Assembly (NCBI RefSeq): GCF_001667315.1
Contig: NZ_LZHT01000103.1
Location: forward strand, 1-64,000
Length of the DNA stretch: 64,000 nucleotides
Reading direction: 5' to 3'
From: Mycobacterium sp. 852002-10029_SCH5224772
Lineage (GTDB): Bacteria > Actinomycetota > Actinomycetes > Mycobacteriales > Mycobacteriaceae
Shown: piece after piece, positions 35,673 to 45,677 of the stretch
How the letters are laid out: every line of letters begins with the position of its first letter
Numbering within the stretch: position 1 is the stretch's first letter
Program-made: the position numbers and the translations under genes
The notes under the pieces: model-generated
What the model was told of the DNA's origin: nothing
Databases searched by the model: none
Seen by the model: only the letters and a program-made list of their open reading frames with translations

Positions 35673-36308
35673 GTGGAGGTTCCTCGGATCGGCATCACCG
35701 GCCGGGCCTTGCTGCACATGACCGCGCTTGTCGCGATCGGTGCGGCGAGCACCGCCTGCAGCGGCGCTGACCAGTCTTCGTCGCCGCCCTCCGCGACGGA
35801 GTCGAGCCCGTCGGCTTCCCCGACCGGCTCGAGCGCGGTCACCGGGCCGCCGCCCGGGCAACCCACCGATTACGGTTTTTTGCTGATCAAGCCGAGCGAC
35901 GTGGGCGGAGACCTCACCGCGCCCCAGTCGCCGATGCTCAACCCCAACAACGCGCCCGGGGTCGCGCAGCTGTTCGCTAACGCCGACAGCAGCCGCCGCC
36001 TGTGGGACACCATCGTGGTGACCGCCGATCCGTCGGCGGCCGCGGCCGAACTCGCCAGCAGCAAAAGCGATTACGCGGGCAAGGTGGTCGGCAACTGGCA
36101 ACCCCTGGCCGTCGGCGCCAACGGGTCAGCGGTGTCGGGCGCCTCCCCCGACAACTCGCAGGCGATGACGGTGCTGCTGTTCACCGAGGGCAAGGGGCTC
36201 GTCACCCTGGAATTCGACAGCGCACCCAACGACCCGTTCGATCCGACCATTACCCTCGACGTCGCGCGCAAGCAAGACGCCGCGATCAAGAGGGGCCTGC
36301 CCAGCTAG
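35673..36308 (+). CDS. mycobacterial lipoprotein of unknown function
   Basis: 211 residues from GTG 35673, with GGAAGGAG upstream. The leader has a hydrophobic core LLHMTALVAIGAAS and a lipobox-like STAC at residues 26-29 (a Leu is not present at -3), followed by a Ser/Pro-rich linker. The mature part has the segments GFLLIKPSDVGGDL, LWDTIVVTADPSAAAAEL and GKGLVTLEFDSAPNDP, as in LpqN-like exported proteins. It probably sits on the outer face of the membrane. It ends 11 bp before the end of the convergent carboxylic acid reductase gene. No function can be assigned. Confidence 0.8.
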   Translation: MEVPRIGITGRALLHMTALVAIGAASTACSGADQSSSPPSATESSPSASPTGSSAVTGPPPGQPTDYGFLLIKPSDVGGDLTAPQSPMLNPNNAPGVAQLFANADSSRRLWDTIVVTADPSAAAAELASSKSDYAGKVVGNWQPLAVGANGSAVSGASPDNSQAMTVLLFTEGKGLVTLEFDSAPNDPFDPTITLDVARKQDAAIKRGLPS

Positions 36309-36319
36309 CGCAGCGCGGC

Positions 36320-39300
36320 CTACACCAAACCCAGCAAGCGCAGATCCGCGACATATTTGTCGATCAACGCCGCCGTCAGGTGCGGAATGTCCTCGTCCGG
36401 GCCGATTTTCGACGTTCGCACCGCGCGGCGGAAGACGCCGGTGGGGGCCGGCGCACCACGCAGCGGTGTTTCGGGCTTCCGGTAGGCGTCCAGCAACGGC
36501 AACACCGAATGCTGGCGCTGCTTGTCCGGCAGGGCGCGAAGGGCCGTGGTGAAGCGGCCCAGCCATTCGTCATAGTCCTCGATGCGCTGGATGCCGTGCC
36601 CGGCGGCGATCAACCAGTCGACGAACACGTCCAGCGAAACGCCGTCGTCGTGCGGATTCATCACGTCATAGGAGCGGAAGCGCGCGACATCATCGGCGGC
36701 CGTTGCCATCTGCTCGCCGAGCGTGGTGACCGCTTCGGCGACGAAGTCGGCGGGCAGCCCGTCGTAGTGCGCCACCGCCCGCCGTCCCTGAGCGTCGCTT
36801 TGGTAAAAGGAGGACGGCGCGATGCCCGTGGTCAGCAGGCTGAATATCAACCGGGTGAACGCGTCTGGCATATTCAGCTGGCCGGCATACCGGCTGTGCG
36901 CGAGAATCATGTCGGACCGGAAGACCGCGACCGGTAACCCGCACAGATCGTGCGCCTCGCGCAGCAGCACTTCGCCGGCCCACTTGCTGTTCGCATACCC
37001 GTTCGCATAACTGTCGTCGATCGGACGTATCGCGCTGACCGCGCGGATGTCGCCGTCCTCGGCGAACGCGCCGGGATCGACGGTCATGGCGACCGCGACG
37101 GTCGACAGGTACGTGACCGGTTTGATTCGCGTCGTGATCGCCAGGCGGATCAACTCGGCGGTGCCGACGACGTTGGGGCCGAAGAGCTGGTCGTACGGCA
37201 GCACGTGGTTGACCAGCGCGGCCGGGTGGACGATCAGGTCCACGCTCTGCGCGAGGCGCCGCCAAGTCGCTTGGTCCAGCCCGAGATTCGGTTCGCCGAT
37301 GTCACCGACGATGACCTCCAGGTGCTCGGCGGCCAGCGCGCGGAATCGCTCCAGCAATTGCGGATCCCCGCTGTCGAAAACCGCCTCCAGCCGCTTGACG
37401 GCCGCCGCGGTGTCCGTGGCCCGGATGATGGAGATGAGTTTCCCGCCGGTCTCGGCCAGCCGCTCGAGCCATTCGAGGGCCAGGAAGCGTCCGAGGTACC
37501 CGTTGGCGCCGGTCAGCAGGACCGTATGTGGTGTGCCGGCCGCGCGCGGCAGCGTCGGCGCGCCGCCCAGGGTCTTCGCGTCGATGAACTTGTCCAAGGT
37601 GAGCTCCGCCGCGCGGACTTCGGCGGCGCCACGACCGTGTACCGTCGCGAAAGCGGGCCGTCGAGATCCCGATTTGCGTTCGGATTCAACGTATTGCGCG
37701 AGCTGACCCAAATCGGTCGCCGGCCCGGTGATCATTCCTACGGGCACGTCGACATCGAAGATGTCGCGCAGCAGGTTGGAGAAGGTCAACGCCGACAGGG
37801 AATCGCCGCCGAGTTCGATGAACAGCGCGTCGGGCCCGGGCGGGCCGCCGGCCACACCCAGCAGCGCCTCGGCGGCCCGAGTCAGAGTGAAGATCACCGG
37901 GCGATCGGCCGCGCCCTCGCGCAGCGAACGCAGCTCGGTCACGCGGTGCTCGGCCAGATCGGCGTAGAGCTGCTCGAGCCGATCGCCGTAGTGCTCTTTG
38001 AGTTTCGGTCGCAGCAACTTACCCACGCCGGAGAGCAGGCCGTTGTCCTCGCTGAACGGCTCGGTCTCGACCATGAAGTCGACCGGCACTTCGTAGGACT
38101 GCAGTTCGGCGAGTTGTGCCGATTGGCGTAGGGATTCGGCGAGCGCGGCCTTCAGGCCGTCGGGGTCGCCGGCGAATCGCTCCGCGGCGTCGGCGGTCGG
38201 CACGACGACGGCCAGCAGATAGGGTCGTTCGCTGTTGCCGTAGACGAAGATCTGGCGGACCAGCGGTGCGCTGGCGAACACGGCCTCCAGGCGTGCGACA
38301 GCGACGAACTCGCCCTGCGCGAGCTTCAATACGTTGTTGCGACGGTCGACGTAGGCCAGCCGATCCGGTTCCAGCTCGGCCATCACGTCGCCGGTCCGGT
38401 AGTAACCGTCGGGATCGAACGCCTTGGCGGTGACGTCCGGCCGTTTGAAGTATCCCGGCATGGCGGTCAACGACTTCACCAGCAATTCGCCACGCGGATA
38501 AGGCTTGTCGGTGTGGAAATAGCCCAGTTCGGGAACGTCGACGAGCTTGTAGTCCAGCACCGGGGGACGATTCATGCGCCCGTCCTTGGTCACCATGCCG
38601 ACCTCGGTCAGCCCGTAGCCGTCGAGAACGTGGACGTCCAAACATGTTTCGACGAAGGATCGCATCTCCGCGGCCAGCGGTGCCGTCCCGCAAAAGGCGG
38701 TCACGATGCGTCCGCCAAGGACCTGCTCACGCAGCTCGGCTCCCGCCCGGGCCTCGGCGGAGGCCGCGTCGGCGCCCGAAGCCACGAGCCGGTCGACGGC
38801 ACTCTGGTAACGCTGGTAGAGCATCTCCGCCACCCGGGGTACCAGTCCCATTTCGGTGGGGCGCACCAGGTTCCAGTCGTCGAACAAGGTGGACAGATCG
38901 CTTTCCGGCACAAAGTAGCTGGTGCCGCCCGCCTGGAATGCCGTCGACAGCGGTATCCGGCCGCCGAGGTGATTCAGCGGCATGAAGTTGACGTTGAGCA
39001 CGGGGGTGTCCGCGAAGTCGGGCATCAGCTCGTTGGTCCACACCTTGGTCAGCATCCGCTCGGTGTACATGGCCCCCTTCGGCAGTCCGGTGCTGCCCGA
39101 GGTGTACATGATCATGGCCAGCCGCTGATCGGTGTCGCCGGTGTACATGGGCTCGGGCGGCAGGCTACGTCCGAGTTCGACGGTTTCGTCGAATGTCTCG
39201 ATGGCTACTGCCATTCCGGCGGCCGCCAGCTTGGCTTGGGCGCGTTGCAGCGCTTCGCGCTGCTCGTCGACCTCGGGCTGGTAGTCGAAGACCACGAGGC

Positions 39301-39901
39301 GCCGCAGCGATGCGCTACCGGACGCCGCTTCGACGGCGAGGTCGAGATAGTCGACCCCGGCAGCCAGTATCGCCGGCTCGACCTCGTCGACGATGGGGCG
39401 CAACCGTGAGGCGGTCGTGTTGTGTTGCAGTGGAACGGCCACCAGCCCGAGGTAGCCGCAGACCAGGTCGAGGGTCAGGTATTCCGGACTGGCGAAACCG
39501 ACTGTGGCGACGAAATCCCCAGGCGACACGGGGTTCGCGGCGTCGTGCCGCCACGCGCCGGCGATCGCGCGGACGTCGGCCCACAGCTCGCGGTAGGTCA
39601 TGGTGTCGAACCGGGGGAGCAGTCGTGTGGTGGTGCGCCCGGTCGCGGCATCGGTGCTCAGTGTCCTGGCCCGCCAGCCCAGCGCGGGACGCTCGGCGTA
39701 ACCGTCGACGAACAGCTCAAGAATCTGGGGCAGGCGCAGGCCCGGTTGGCGGGCTGCCTGCTGTAGCGAAATATCGGGTTCGGCGTTGCGGAACTGTTCG
39801 TCGTTGGCGGCCAACTCGCTGATGCGGTCGGCTACCCGCTCGCGCGCCGGGCTGATCGGGCCTCTAGAGCTAACTTTCGTGTGCTTCGCATCACCGGTCA
39901 T
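36320..39901 (-). CDS. car: carboxylic acid reductase (FadD9-type)
   Basis: 1193 residues with three domains. Adenylation: [42 protein letters not shown] and [16 protein letters not shown]. Carrier: the phosphopantetheine serine in [16 protein letters not shown], around residue 690. Reductase: the NADPH loop [13 protein letters not shown] in [14 protein letters not shown], and the family C-terminus ADLRLLGLV. It reduces free carboxylic acids to aldehydes with ATP and NADPH and needs a phosphopantetheinyl transferase, which is not encoded in this window. A perfect CRP-type site lies 73-88 bp before the ATG. Confidence 0.96.
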   Translation of the reverse strand: MTGDAKHTKVSSRGPISPARERVADRISELAANDEQFRNAEPDISLQQAARQPGLRLPQILELFVDGYAERPALGWRARTLSTDAATGRTTTRLLPRFDTMTYRELWADVRAIAGAWRHDAANPVSPGDFVATVGFASPEYLTLDLVCGYLGLVAVPLQHNTTASRLRPIVDEVEPAILAAGVDYLDLAVEAASGSASLRRLVVFDYQPEVDEQREALQRAQAKLAAAGMAVAIETFDETVELGRSLPPEPMYTGDTDQRLAMIMYTSGSTGLPKGAMYTERMLTKVWTNELMPDFADTPVLNVNFMPLNHLGGRIPLSTAFQAGGTSYFVPESDLSTLFDDWNLVRPTEMGLVPRVAEMLYQRYQSAVDRLVASGADAASAEARAGAELREQVLGGRIVTAFCGTAPLAAEMRSFVETCLDVHVLDGYGLTEVGMVTKDGRMNRPPVLDYKLVDVPELGYFHTDKPYPRGELLVKSLTAMPGYFKRPDVTAKAFDPDGYYRTGDVMAELEPDRLAYVDRRNNVLKLAQGEFVAVARLEAVFASAPLVRQIFVYGNSERPYLLAVVVPTADAAERFAGDPDGLKAALAESLRQSAQLAELQSYEVPVDFMVETEPFSEDNGLLSGVGKLLRPKLKEHYGDRLEQLYADLAEHRVTELRSLREGAADRPVIFTLTRAAEALLGVAGGPPGPDALFIELGGDSLSALTFSNLLRDIFDVDVPVGMITGPATDLGQLAQYVESERKSGSRRPAFATVHGRGAAEVRAAELTLDKFIDAKTLGGAPTLPRAAGTPHTVLLTGANGYLGRFLALEWLERLAETGGKLISIIRATDTAAAVKRLEAVFDSGDPQLLERFRALAAEHLEVIVGDIGEPNLGLDQATWRRLAQSVDLIVHPAALVNHVLPYDQLFGPNVVGTAELIRLAITTRIKPVTYLSTVAVAMTVDPGAFAEDGDIRAVSAIRPIDDSYANGYANSKWAGEVLLREAHDLCGLPVAVFRSDMILAHSRYAGQLNMPDAFTRLIFSLLTTGIAPSSFYQSDAQGRRAVAHYDGLPADFVAEAVTTLGEQMATAADDVARFRSYDVMNPHDDGVSLDVFVDWLIAAGHGIQRIEDYDEWLGRFTTALRALPDKQRQHSVLPLLDAYRKPETPLRGAPAPTGVFRRAVRTSKIGPDEDIPHLTAALIDKYVADLRLLGLV

Positions 39902-39973
39902 GGCCCGCCTCTCGTTCAGATACCTCGCTTCAACGGGAACTCACCGGCGCAAGCCGCTCTTCCATTCAACGCG

Positions 39974-39989
39974 TGTGACGACTGTCACA
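39974..39989. promoter_or_regulatory. CRP-type binding site upstream of car
   Basis: TGTGACGACTGTCACA is an exact match to TGTGA-n6-TCACA, the consensus shared by E. coli CRP and mycobacterial Crp (Rv3676). It lies 73-88 bp before the car start and 21 bp past the end of ldtA. Activation of car by Crp with cAMP is likely at this distance. Confidence 0.6.
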
Positions 39990-40009
39990 TCGGGGGATCT
40001 GCGCAGCGC

Positions 40010-40765
40010 TCAGGCCACGACCTGGATGGGGTCGCCGACGTTGACCTGGTTGAAGTACCAGGCGGCGTTGTCGGGGCTGAGGTTGATGCAGCCGTGGCTG
40101 ACGTTGGCGTAGCCCTGGGAATCGACCGACCACGGAGCCGAGTGCACGTAGACGCCGCTCCAGGTGACCCGGACGGCGTACTGGGCGGTGATCTTGTACC
40201 CCTCGGGGGAGCTGAGCGGAATACCGATGGTGCGCGAGTCCATCACGACGGTGCGCTGCTTCTCCAGCGCGGTGAAGCTACCCATCGGGGTGGGCCGGCT
40301 CGCCTTGCCCATCGACGCGGGCATGGTGCGCAGTACCTCCCCGTCCCTGCTGACTGTGAAGGTGTGTTTGGAGATGCTGGCGACCCCGAGCAGCGCATCG
40401 CCGGTGTCGAAACCGGTCGTCAGCGCCTGCACGCCCACCGAGACGTGCGTGTGCGGGGGCCAATACTGGTTGGGGACCCACTGCACGACCGTGTTCTGGA
40501 CCCACTCGAAGTGCCCCGGGGTATTGCTCGGCGACGTCACGTGGATCGACCGCTCGACGGCGGCCCGATCGGCCACCGGCGCAGTGAACGTCACCACGAC
40601 GGGGTGCGCCACACCGACCACGGCGCCGTCGGCGGGCAAAATCGAGGCGACGCCGGGAGTGGATTGCGGCGTCGGCACCGCGGCGGTGCCACGGCCCGCC
40701 GATCCCACCAAGCCCATGACCGTGATCGCGACCATAACAAATAGATAACGAACACCTCGACGCAT
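40010..40765 (-). CDS. ldtA: L,D-transpeptidase LdtA (LdtMt1)
   Basis: 251 residues from ATG 40765, the same length as M. tuberculosis LdtMt1 (Rv0116c). A signal peptide or anchor (MRRGVRYLFVMVAITVMGLV) is followed by an immunoglobulin-like domain (PAVDRAAVERSI-like region, HFEWVQNTVVQWVPNQYW) and the YkuD catalytic domain ending SGVYVHSAPWSVDSQGYANV and SHGCINLSPDNA, which holds the catalytic His and Cys. It makes 3-3 cross-links in peptidoglycan outside the membrane and is inhibited by carbapenems. It is divergent from oxyS with 374 bp between. Confidence 0.96.
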   Translation of the reverse strand: MRRGVRYLFVMVAITVMGLVGSAGRGTAAVPTPQSTPGVASILPADGAVVGVAHPVVVTFTAPVADRAAVERSIHVTSPSNTPGHFEWVQNTVVQWVPNQYWPPHTHVSVGVQALTTGFDTGDALLGVASISKHTFTVSRDGEVLRTMPASMGKASRPTPMGSFTALEKQRTVVMDSRTIGIPLSSPEGYKITAQYAVRVTWSGVYVHSAPWSVDSQGYANVSHGCINLSPDNAAWYFNQVNVGDPIQVVA

Positions 40766-41139
40766 AGCGTCCACCCTTCGAGATGGTGCGATCAACACAC
40801 GGATATTCTACGGGTTACCCACGAATTGCCAGTTTCAGCAAACAATGACAGCACGCCGCGGTCGCCACGGTCACGATCCGAATACCGATTGGGTTCAATC
40901 GGGTCAGGGGCACAACGGGCGGCGAGTCGACACCCCTCGAGAATCCCTGCCCCCACGCGGCGCCCGAGCAGCATCTGCGTGAAAGTGGAACCGATACTGC
41001 GGTTTTCGCGGCCGCAACGACCCGGACCGCCCGCGGGCGCCGACGAATACCGGTCGCGGGCTTGGCGCATCTGTCGGCGGCGCGTTAGCCTCAGCGAGAT
41101 CGGTGCCCCAAGCCCGAGCCCGACCCCCGAGGAGTGCGG
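40766..41139. other. intergenic region between ldtA and oxyS
   Basis: 374 bp without a gene I can support. It must contain promoters for both divergent genes. Short open frames are present on both strands but lack start signals and codon-position bias that differ from chance. No clear palindrome for OxyS was identified. Confidence 0.5.
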
Positions 41140-42072
41140 GTGCTCTTCCGTCAGCTGGAGTATTTCGTCGCGGTCGCCTCCGAGCGACACTTCGCCCGGG
41201 CGGCCGAGAAATGCTTCGTCTCCCAGCCCGCGCTGTCTGCCGCGATCGCCAAGCTGGAACGCGAGCTGAACGTCACGCTGATCAATCGCGGCCATAGTTT
41301 CGAGGGCCTCACCCCCGAAGGGGAGCGGTTGGTGGTCTGGGCCAGACGGATTCTCGCCGAGCACGACGCGTTCAAGGCCGAGGTCGACGCCGTGCGCTCG
41401 GGCATCACCGGGACGCTCCGGCTGGGCACGGTGCCGACGGCTTCGACGACGGCATCAATGGTGCTCTCGGCGTTCTGCTCTGCGCATCCGTTGGTGAAGG
41501 TCCAGATCCTGTCCCGGCTGGCGGCAACCGAACTCTACCGGCGCCTGCGCGAATTCGAACTCGACGCCGCCGTCGTGCACGCGGCGCCGGGCGAGGCCCA
41601 CGACATGAACCTCGTCCCGCTGTACCAGGAGCGCTACGTGCTGCTATCGCCTGCGGACATGCCGGGATCCGGCGCGGCGACGATGACCTGGGCCCAGGCC
41701 GCGCAGCTACCGCTGGCGCTGCTCACCCCCGACATGCGTGACCGCCAGATCATCGACAAGGCGTTCGCCGACCACGACATCACCGTCAGCCCGCAAGTGG
41801 AAACCGATTCCGTCGCTTCACTAATCGCCGCGGCATCCACCGGAAATTGGGCGTCCATCGTGCCGCACACGTGGCTGTGGACCTCGCTGCTGGGCCCCGA
41901 AATCCGGGCTGTGGAGATGGTCGACCCGGTGCTCAAAGCCGACGTCGTGTTGGCGACCAATTCGAGCGGACCCGGGTCGCCGATCGCGCGTGCGCTGGCC
42001 GCATCGGCCGAAAGGCTGGCGCTGAACGAGTTTTTCGACGCGCAACTCCTGGGCGTCACCCGCCGTCGCTGA
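41140..42072 (+). CDS. oxyS: LysR-type regulator OxyS
   Basis: 310 residues from GTG 41140 (MLFRQLEYFV), with AGGAG 5 nt upstream; a GTG two codons earlier is possible. The N-terminal HTH contains HFARAAEKCFVSQPALSAAI and KLERELNVTLINR; the rest is the LysR effector domain (TLRLGTVPTAS, ATELYRRLREFELDAAVVH). It corresponds to Rv0117, reported to affect oxidative stress genes including katG. It converges on oxcA with a 17-bp overlap of coding ends. Its position between ldtA and the oxalate genes is the same as in M. tuberculosis. Confidence 0.94.
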   Translation: MLFRQLEYFVAVASERHFARAAEKCFVSQPALSAAIAKLERELNVTLINRGHSFEGLTPEGERLVVWARRILAEHDAFKAEVDAVRSGITGTLRLGTVPTASTTASMVLSAFCSAHPLVKVQILSRLAATELYRRLREFELDAAVVHAAPGEAHDMNLVPLYQERYVLLSPADMPGSGAATMTWAQAAQLPLALLTPDMRDRQIIDKAFADHDITVSPQVETDSVASLIAAASTGNWASIVPHTWLWTSLLGPEIRAVEMVDPVLKADVVLATNSSGPGSPIARALAASAERLALNEFFDAQLLGVTRRR

Positions 42073-43804
42073 CCGCGGCCGCGCGGGCCGGGTTGCGGTT
42101 GGCCAGATGTCCGCTTTCCACGCCGGCGGCCGGGTCGAGCTCGCAGTCGATGATCGACGGCGCCCCGGAGCCGATCGCCTCGGTCAGCGCCGCGCGCAGC
42201 TCGGCGGGCGTGGCGACGTGATACCCCTTGCCGCCGAACGCCTCTGCGATCAGTTCGTGGCGCGCCCGGACGTTCAGCACGGTTGGGGCGGGATCCCAGG
42301 GGTGTGCGGCCGTGCCGGCCGCTGCCTCGTCACCGCGATAGACGCCGCCGTTGTTGAGGATGACGACGGTCACCGGCAGCCGGTAGCGACAGATGGTCTC
42401 GATCTCCATTCCGCTGAAGCCGAATGCGCTGTCACCCTCGATCGCGACGACCGGTCTGCCGGTCTCGACCGCGGCCGCGATCCCGTAGCCCATGCCAATC
42501 CCCATGACGCCCCAGGTTCCGGTGTCGAGCCGGTGCCGCGGCATTTCCATGTCGATGACGTTGCGGGCCAGGTCGAGCGCATTGGCGCCCTCGTTGACGA
42601 CATAGACGTCGCGGTTGTCCTGCAGCACAGCGCGAATCGCGCCGAGGGCGTTGTAAAACCGCATGGGGCGCGGGTCTTCGGCCAGGCGTTCGCGCATCTT
42701 GGCGTCGTTGCGTGCCTTGCGGTCGGCCAGTTCACCGGTCCAGTCCGCTGGCGCGGCGATCGGTTGTGCGGCAACGGCGTCACACAGCGCGGACATCACC
42801 GAACCGATGTCGCCGGCCAGCGGGGCGGCGACCGGCTGATTGCTGTCGAATTCGGTGGGCGCGATATCAACCTGGACGAATTGGGTATCGGTGGACCACT
42901 GCGGTGACTCCCCGTGGCCCAGAAGCCAATTCAGCCGGGCGCCGACCAGCAGTACGGCGTCGGCGCGTGCGATCGCCAGCGACCGTGCGGTCGCGGCGGA
43001 CTGCGGGTGGGAATCCGGCAACAGCCCCTTGGCCATCGACATCGGCAGGAACGGGATTCCGGAGACCTCGACGAACTGCCGAATCGCGTTGTCCGCCTGG
43101 GCGTACGCCGCGCCCTTACCGAGGACGATCAATGGTCGGCGCGCCTGGGCCAGCACGCCCAGCGCGCGATCGACCGCGTCCGGCGCCGGCAGCTGGCGGG
43201 GCGCGGGATCGACGACCCGCCAAATAGTGCCGGCGGCGTCCGAGGCCTTGAGTGCCTGGCCCAGGACGTCACCGGGGATGTCCAGGTAGACACCGCCGGG
43301 GCGCCCGGAGGCGGCGGTGCGAATCGCGCGCGCGATGCCGCGACCGATGTCCTCGATCCGGTTGATCCGGTAGGCCGCCTTCGCGAACGGCCTTGCGGCG
43401 TTGAGCTGGTCGAGGTCCTGGTAGTCGCCGCGTTGCAGATCCACCAGTGCCCGATCGCTCGAACCCGAAATCTGGATCATCGGAAAGCAATTCGTCGTGG
43501 CGTTCGCCAGCGCGGGCAATCCATTGAGGAAGCCGGGCCCGGACGTCGTGAGGCACACACCGGGGCGGCGGGTGAGGAAGCCGGCTGCCGCGGCGGCATT
43601 GCCGGCCGAGGCCTCCTGCCGAAAGCCGATGTAGCGGATGCCCGACGCTTGCGCGGTCCGGGCGAGGTCGGTGATCGGGATGCCGACGATCCCGTAGATG
43701 GTCTCGACGTCGTTGGCCTTGAGCGCCTCCACCACGAGGTGGAAGCCGTCGACCATGCGGGCCGACCCCGGCGCGTCGGTCCCCGATGCCGGAATTGTGG
43801 ACAT
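42056..43804 (-). CDS. oxcA: oxalyl-CoA decarboxylase
   Basis: 582 residues. A thiamine-diphosphate enzyme with E63-region motif FRQEASAGNAAAAAGFLT (activating Glu), LTTSGPGFLNG, and the cofactor motif EGDSAFGFSGMEIETI with ILNNGGVYRGDE. The YGIVGIPITDLARTAQ start and GVYRGDE are typical of oxalyl-CoA decarboxylases. It splits oxalyl-CoA into formyl-CoA and CO2. The divergent fadD7 next to it could supply oxalyl-CoA. It is the Rv0118c position. Confidence 0.95.
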   Translation of the reverse strand: MSTIPASGTDAPGSARMVDGFHLVVEALKANDVETIYGIVGIPITDLARTAQASGIRYIGFRQEASAGNAAAAAGFLTRRPGVCLTTSGPGFLNGLPALANATTNCFPMIQISGSSDRALVDLQRGDYQDLDQLNAARPFAKAAYRINRIEDIGRGIARAIRTAASGRPGGVYLDIPGDVLGQALKASDAAGTIWRVVDPAPRQLPAPDAVDRALGVLAQARRPLIVLGKGAAYAQADNAIRQFVEVSGIPFLPMSMAKGLLPDSHPQSAATARSLAIARADAVLLVGARLNWLLGHGESPQWSTDTQFVQVDIAPTEFDSNQPVAAPLAGDIGSVMSALCDAVAAQPIAAPADWTGELADRKARNDAKMRERLAEDPRPMRFYNALGAIRAVLQDNRDVYVVNEGANALDLARNVIDMEMPRHRLDTGTWGVMGIGMGYGIAAAVETGRPVVAIEGDSAFGFSGMEIETICRYRLPVTVVILNNGGVYRGDEAAAGTAAHPWDPAPTVLNVRARHELIAEAFGGKGYHVATPAELRAALTEAIGSGAPSIIDCELDPAAGVESGHLANRNPARAAAVSDGG

Positions 43805-44059
43805 GTGGTGACTCCTCGGGTGCGGGCGGGCGTACTGACGTAGCCATCACTGTGACCCCGGCGCCCGGCGTATGTCCAAGTCGAAGGCGCTATCCGACGA
43901 TTGACGCGGTCTATCGCCGCAGGTCGGCTCGACGGTACCGCCCTTCGATAGCCCACGGTTATCGGTCGTGAGTGAATCGGTATTGGACGGGCACGATGGC
44001 CGCCCGGCAGGGTGACTTACGACGGCACACGGACGGCAGGAATGGGAAGGAGCGCGGCG

Positions 44060-45667
44060 ATGAGGTCCGATTCGACAACCGGCGGCGAGGTCACCCAATC
44101 CGCGAGCCCGCGCATCGCCGACCTGGTCGCGGCGGTGGCGCACCGGTCGCCGCAGGCGCGCGCGCTGGTCGTTACCGCCGAACGCATACCGGTCAGCTAC
44201 CGCGACGTGACCCGGCTGGTCGACGATCTGGCCGCACAGCTGAAGGCCGGCGGCCTGCTGGCGGGTGACCGGGTCGCGCTGCGCGCCGGCAGCAACGCCG
44301 AGTTCGTCGTCGGGCTGCTGGCGGCGTCGCGAGCGGATCTCGTTGTGGCTCCGCTCGATCCGGCCCTTCCGATCAGTGAGCAGCACGCCCGCAGCGAGGC
44401 GGTGGGCGCGCGGGCGGTGCTCGTGGACCACCTCCAGGATCCCGAAAGCGACGCCGGCGCTGCGGCATCGCAGCGCGTGCCGCAGTGGGAAATCGCGGTG
44501 AACGTCGGACCCGACGACGCCGCCCCGACGGTCGGCCTGAACGCCACCGCCGCACCCGAGCGCGACGTTTCGGCGCCGCAGGGTCTGTGCGACGACGACG
44601 CCATGATCATGTTCACCGGCGGTACCACCGGGCTGCCCAAGATGGTGCCCTGGACGCGCCACAATATCGCCGGCTCGGTCGCGGCCATTGTCGCCGGGTA
44701 CGGTCTGGGGGAGCAGGATTCGACGGTCGCGGTGATGCCGCTGTACCACGGGCACGGGCTGCTCGCCGCGCTGCTGGCCACCCTGGCGTCCGGGGGTTCG
44801 GTGTTGCTGCCCGCGGGCGGACGCTTCTCGGCGCACACGTTCTGGGACGACATCGAGGCCGTGCGGGCCACCTGGTACACGGCCGTCCCGACGATCCATC
44901 AGATCCTGTTGGAACGCGCCAGAACCGAACGGCCCGCGAGCACCGGCGCCCTGCGGTTCATCCGCAGCTGCAGCGCGCCGCTCACCGCCGAAACGGCGCA
45001 GGCCCTACAGGACACGTTCTCGGCGCCGGTGGTGAGCGCATTCGGGATGACCGAGGCGACCCACCAAGTGGCCACCACCGCAGTCGAAGGCGCCGGATAC
45101 AGCGAAAACCCCGGTGCCACACCGGGTCTCGTCGGACGATCGACCGGACCCGAGATCCGGATCGTCGGGCCCGACGGTCAGACGTTGCCCGCCGAGGCCG
45201 TTGGCGAGGTCTGGCTGCACGGTCCCACCGTGGTGCGGGGCTACCTCGGCGACCCGTCGATCACCGACGCCAACTTCACGCGGGGATGGTTGCACACCGG
45301 TGATCTGGGCACCAAGGCGGCGGCCGGCGACCTCGTGATTCGCGGCCGGATCAAGGAACTCATCAACCGGGGCGGGGAAAAGATCTCGCCCGAGCGCGTC
45401 GAGGCGGTGCTGTCCAGCCACGCCGACGTACTGGAGGCAGCCGTATTCGGCAGGCCGGACGAGCTCTACGGCGAGACCGTGGCCGCGGTGATCGTCCCCC
45501 GCGGATCGGCCGCGCCGACAGCCGACGAGCTGACGTCGTTCTGCCGCGACCGGTTGGCCCCCTTCGAGGTGCCGGCCGGGTTCCAGCGGGTGGCGGAGTT
45601 GCCGCACACCGCCAAAGGGTCGTTGGACCGCCGCGCCGTCGCCGAGCGGTTCGGTCGCGCGACGTAG
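44060..45667 (+). CDS. fadD7: acyl-CoA ligase FadD7, possible oxalyl-CoA synthetase
   Basis: 535 residues; ATG 44060 has AAGGAG 7 nt upstream. Motifs: MIMFTGGTTGLPKMVPWTRH, FGMTEATHQVATT, WLHTGDLGTKA, INRGGEKISPERVEAVL and the lysine in HTAKGSLDRRA. In plants and yeast the closest-type ligases (AAE3/Pcs60) make oxalyl-CoA, and fadD7 neighbours oxcA here and in M. tuberculosis, so oxalate activation is the probable role (inference). It converges on fusA2 with a 10-bp gap. Confidence 0.92.
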   Translation: MRSDSTTGGEVTQSASPRIADLVAAVAHRSPQARALVVTAERIPVSYRDVTRLVDDLAAQLKAGGLLAGDRVALRAGSNAEFVVGLLAASRADLVVAPLDPALPISEQHARSEAVGARAVLVDHLQDPESDAGAAASQRVPQWEIAVNVGPDDAAPTVGLNATAAPERDVSAPQGLCDDDAMIMFTGGTTGLPKMVPWTRHNIAGSVAAIVAGYGLGEQDSTVAVMPLYHGHGLLAALLATLASGGSVLLPAGGRFSAHTFWDDIEAVRATWYTAVPTIHQILLERARTERPASTGALRFIRSCSAPLTAETAQALQDTFSAPVVSAFGMTEATHQVATTAVEGAGYSENPGATPGLVGRSTGPEIRIVGPDGQTLPAEAVGEVWLHGPTVVRGYLGDPSITDANFTRGWLHTGDLGTKAAAGDLVIRGRIKELINRGGEKISPERVEAVLSSHADVLEAAVFGRPDELYGETVAAVIVPRGSAAPTADELTSFCRDRLAPFEVPAGFQRVAELPHTAKGSLDRRAVAERFGRAT

Positions 45668-45677
45668 GAACCCGCGC

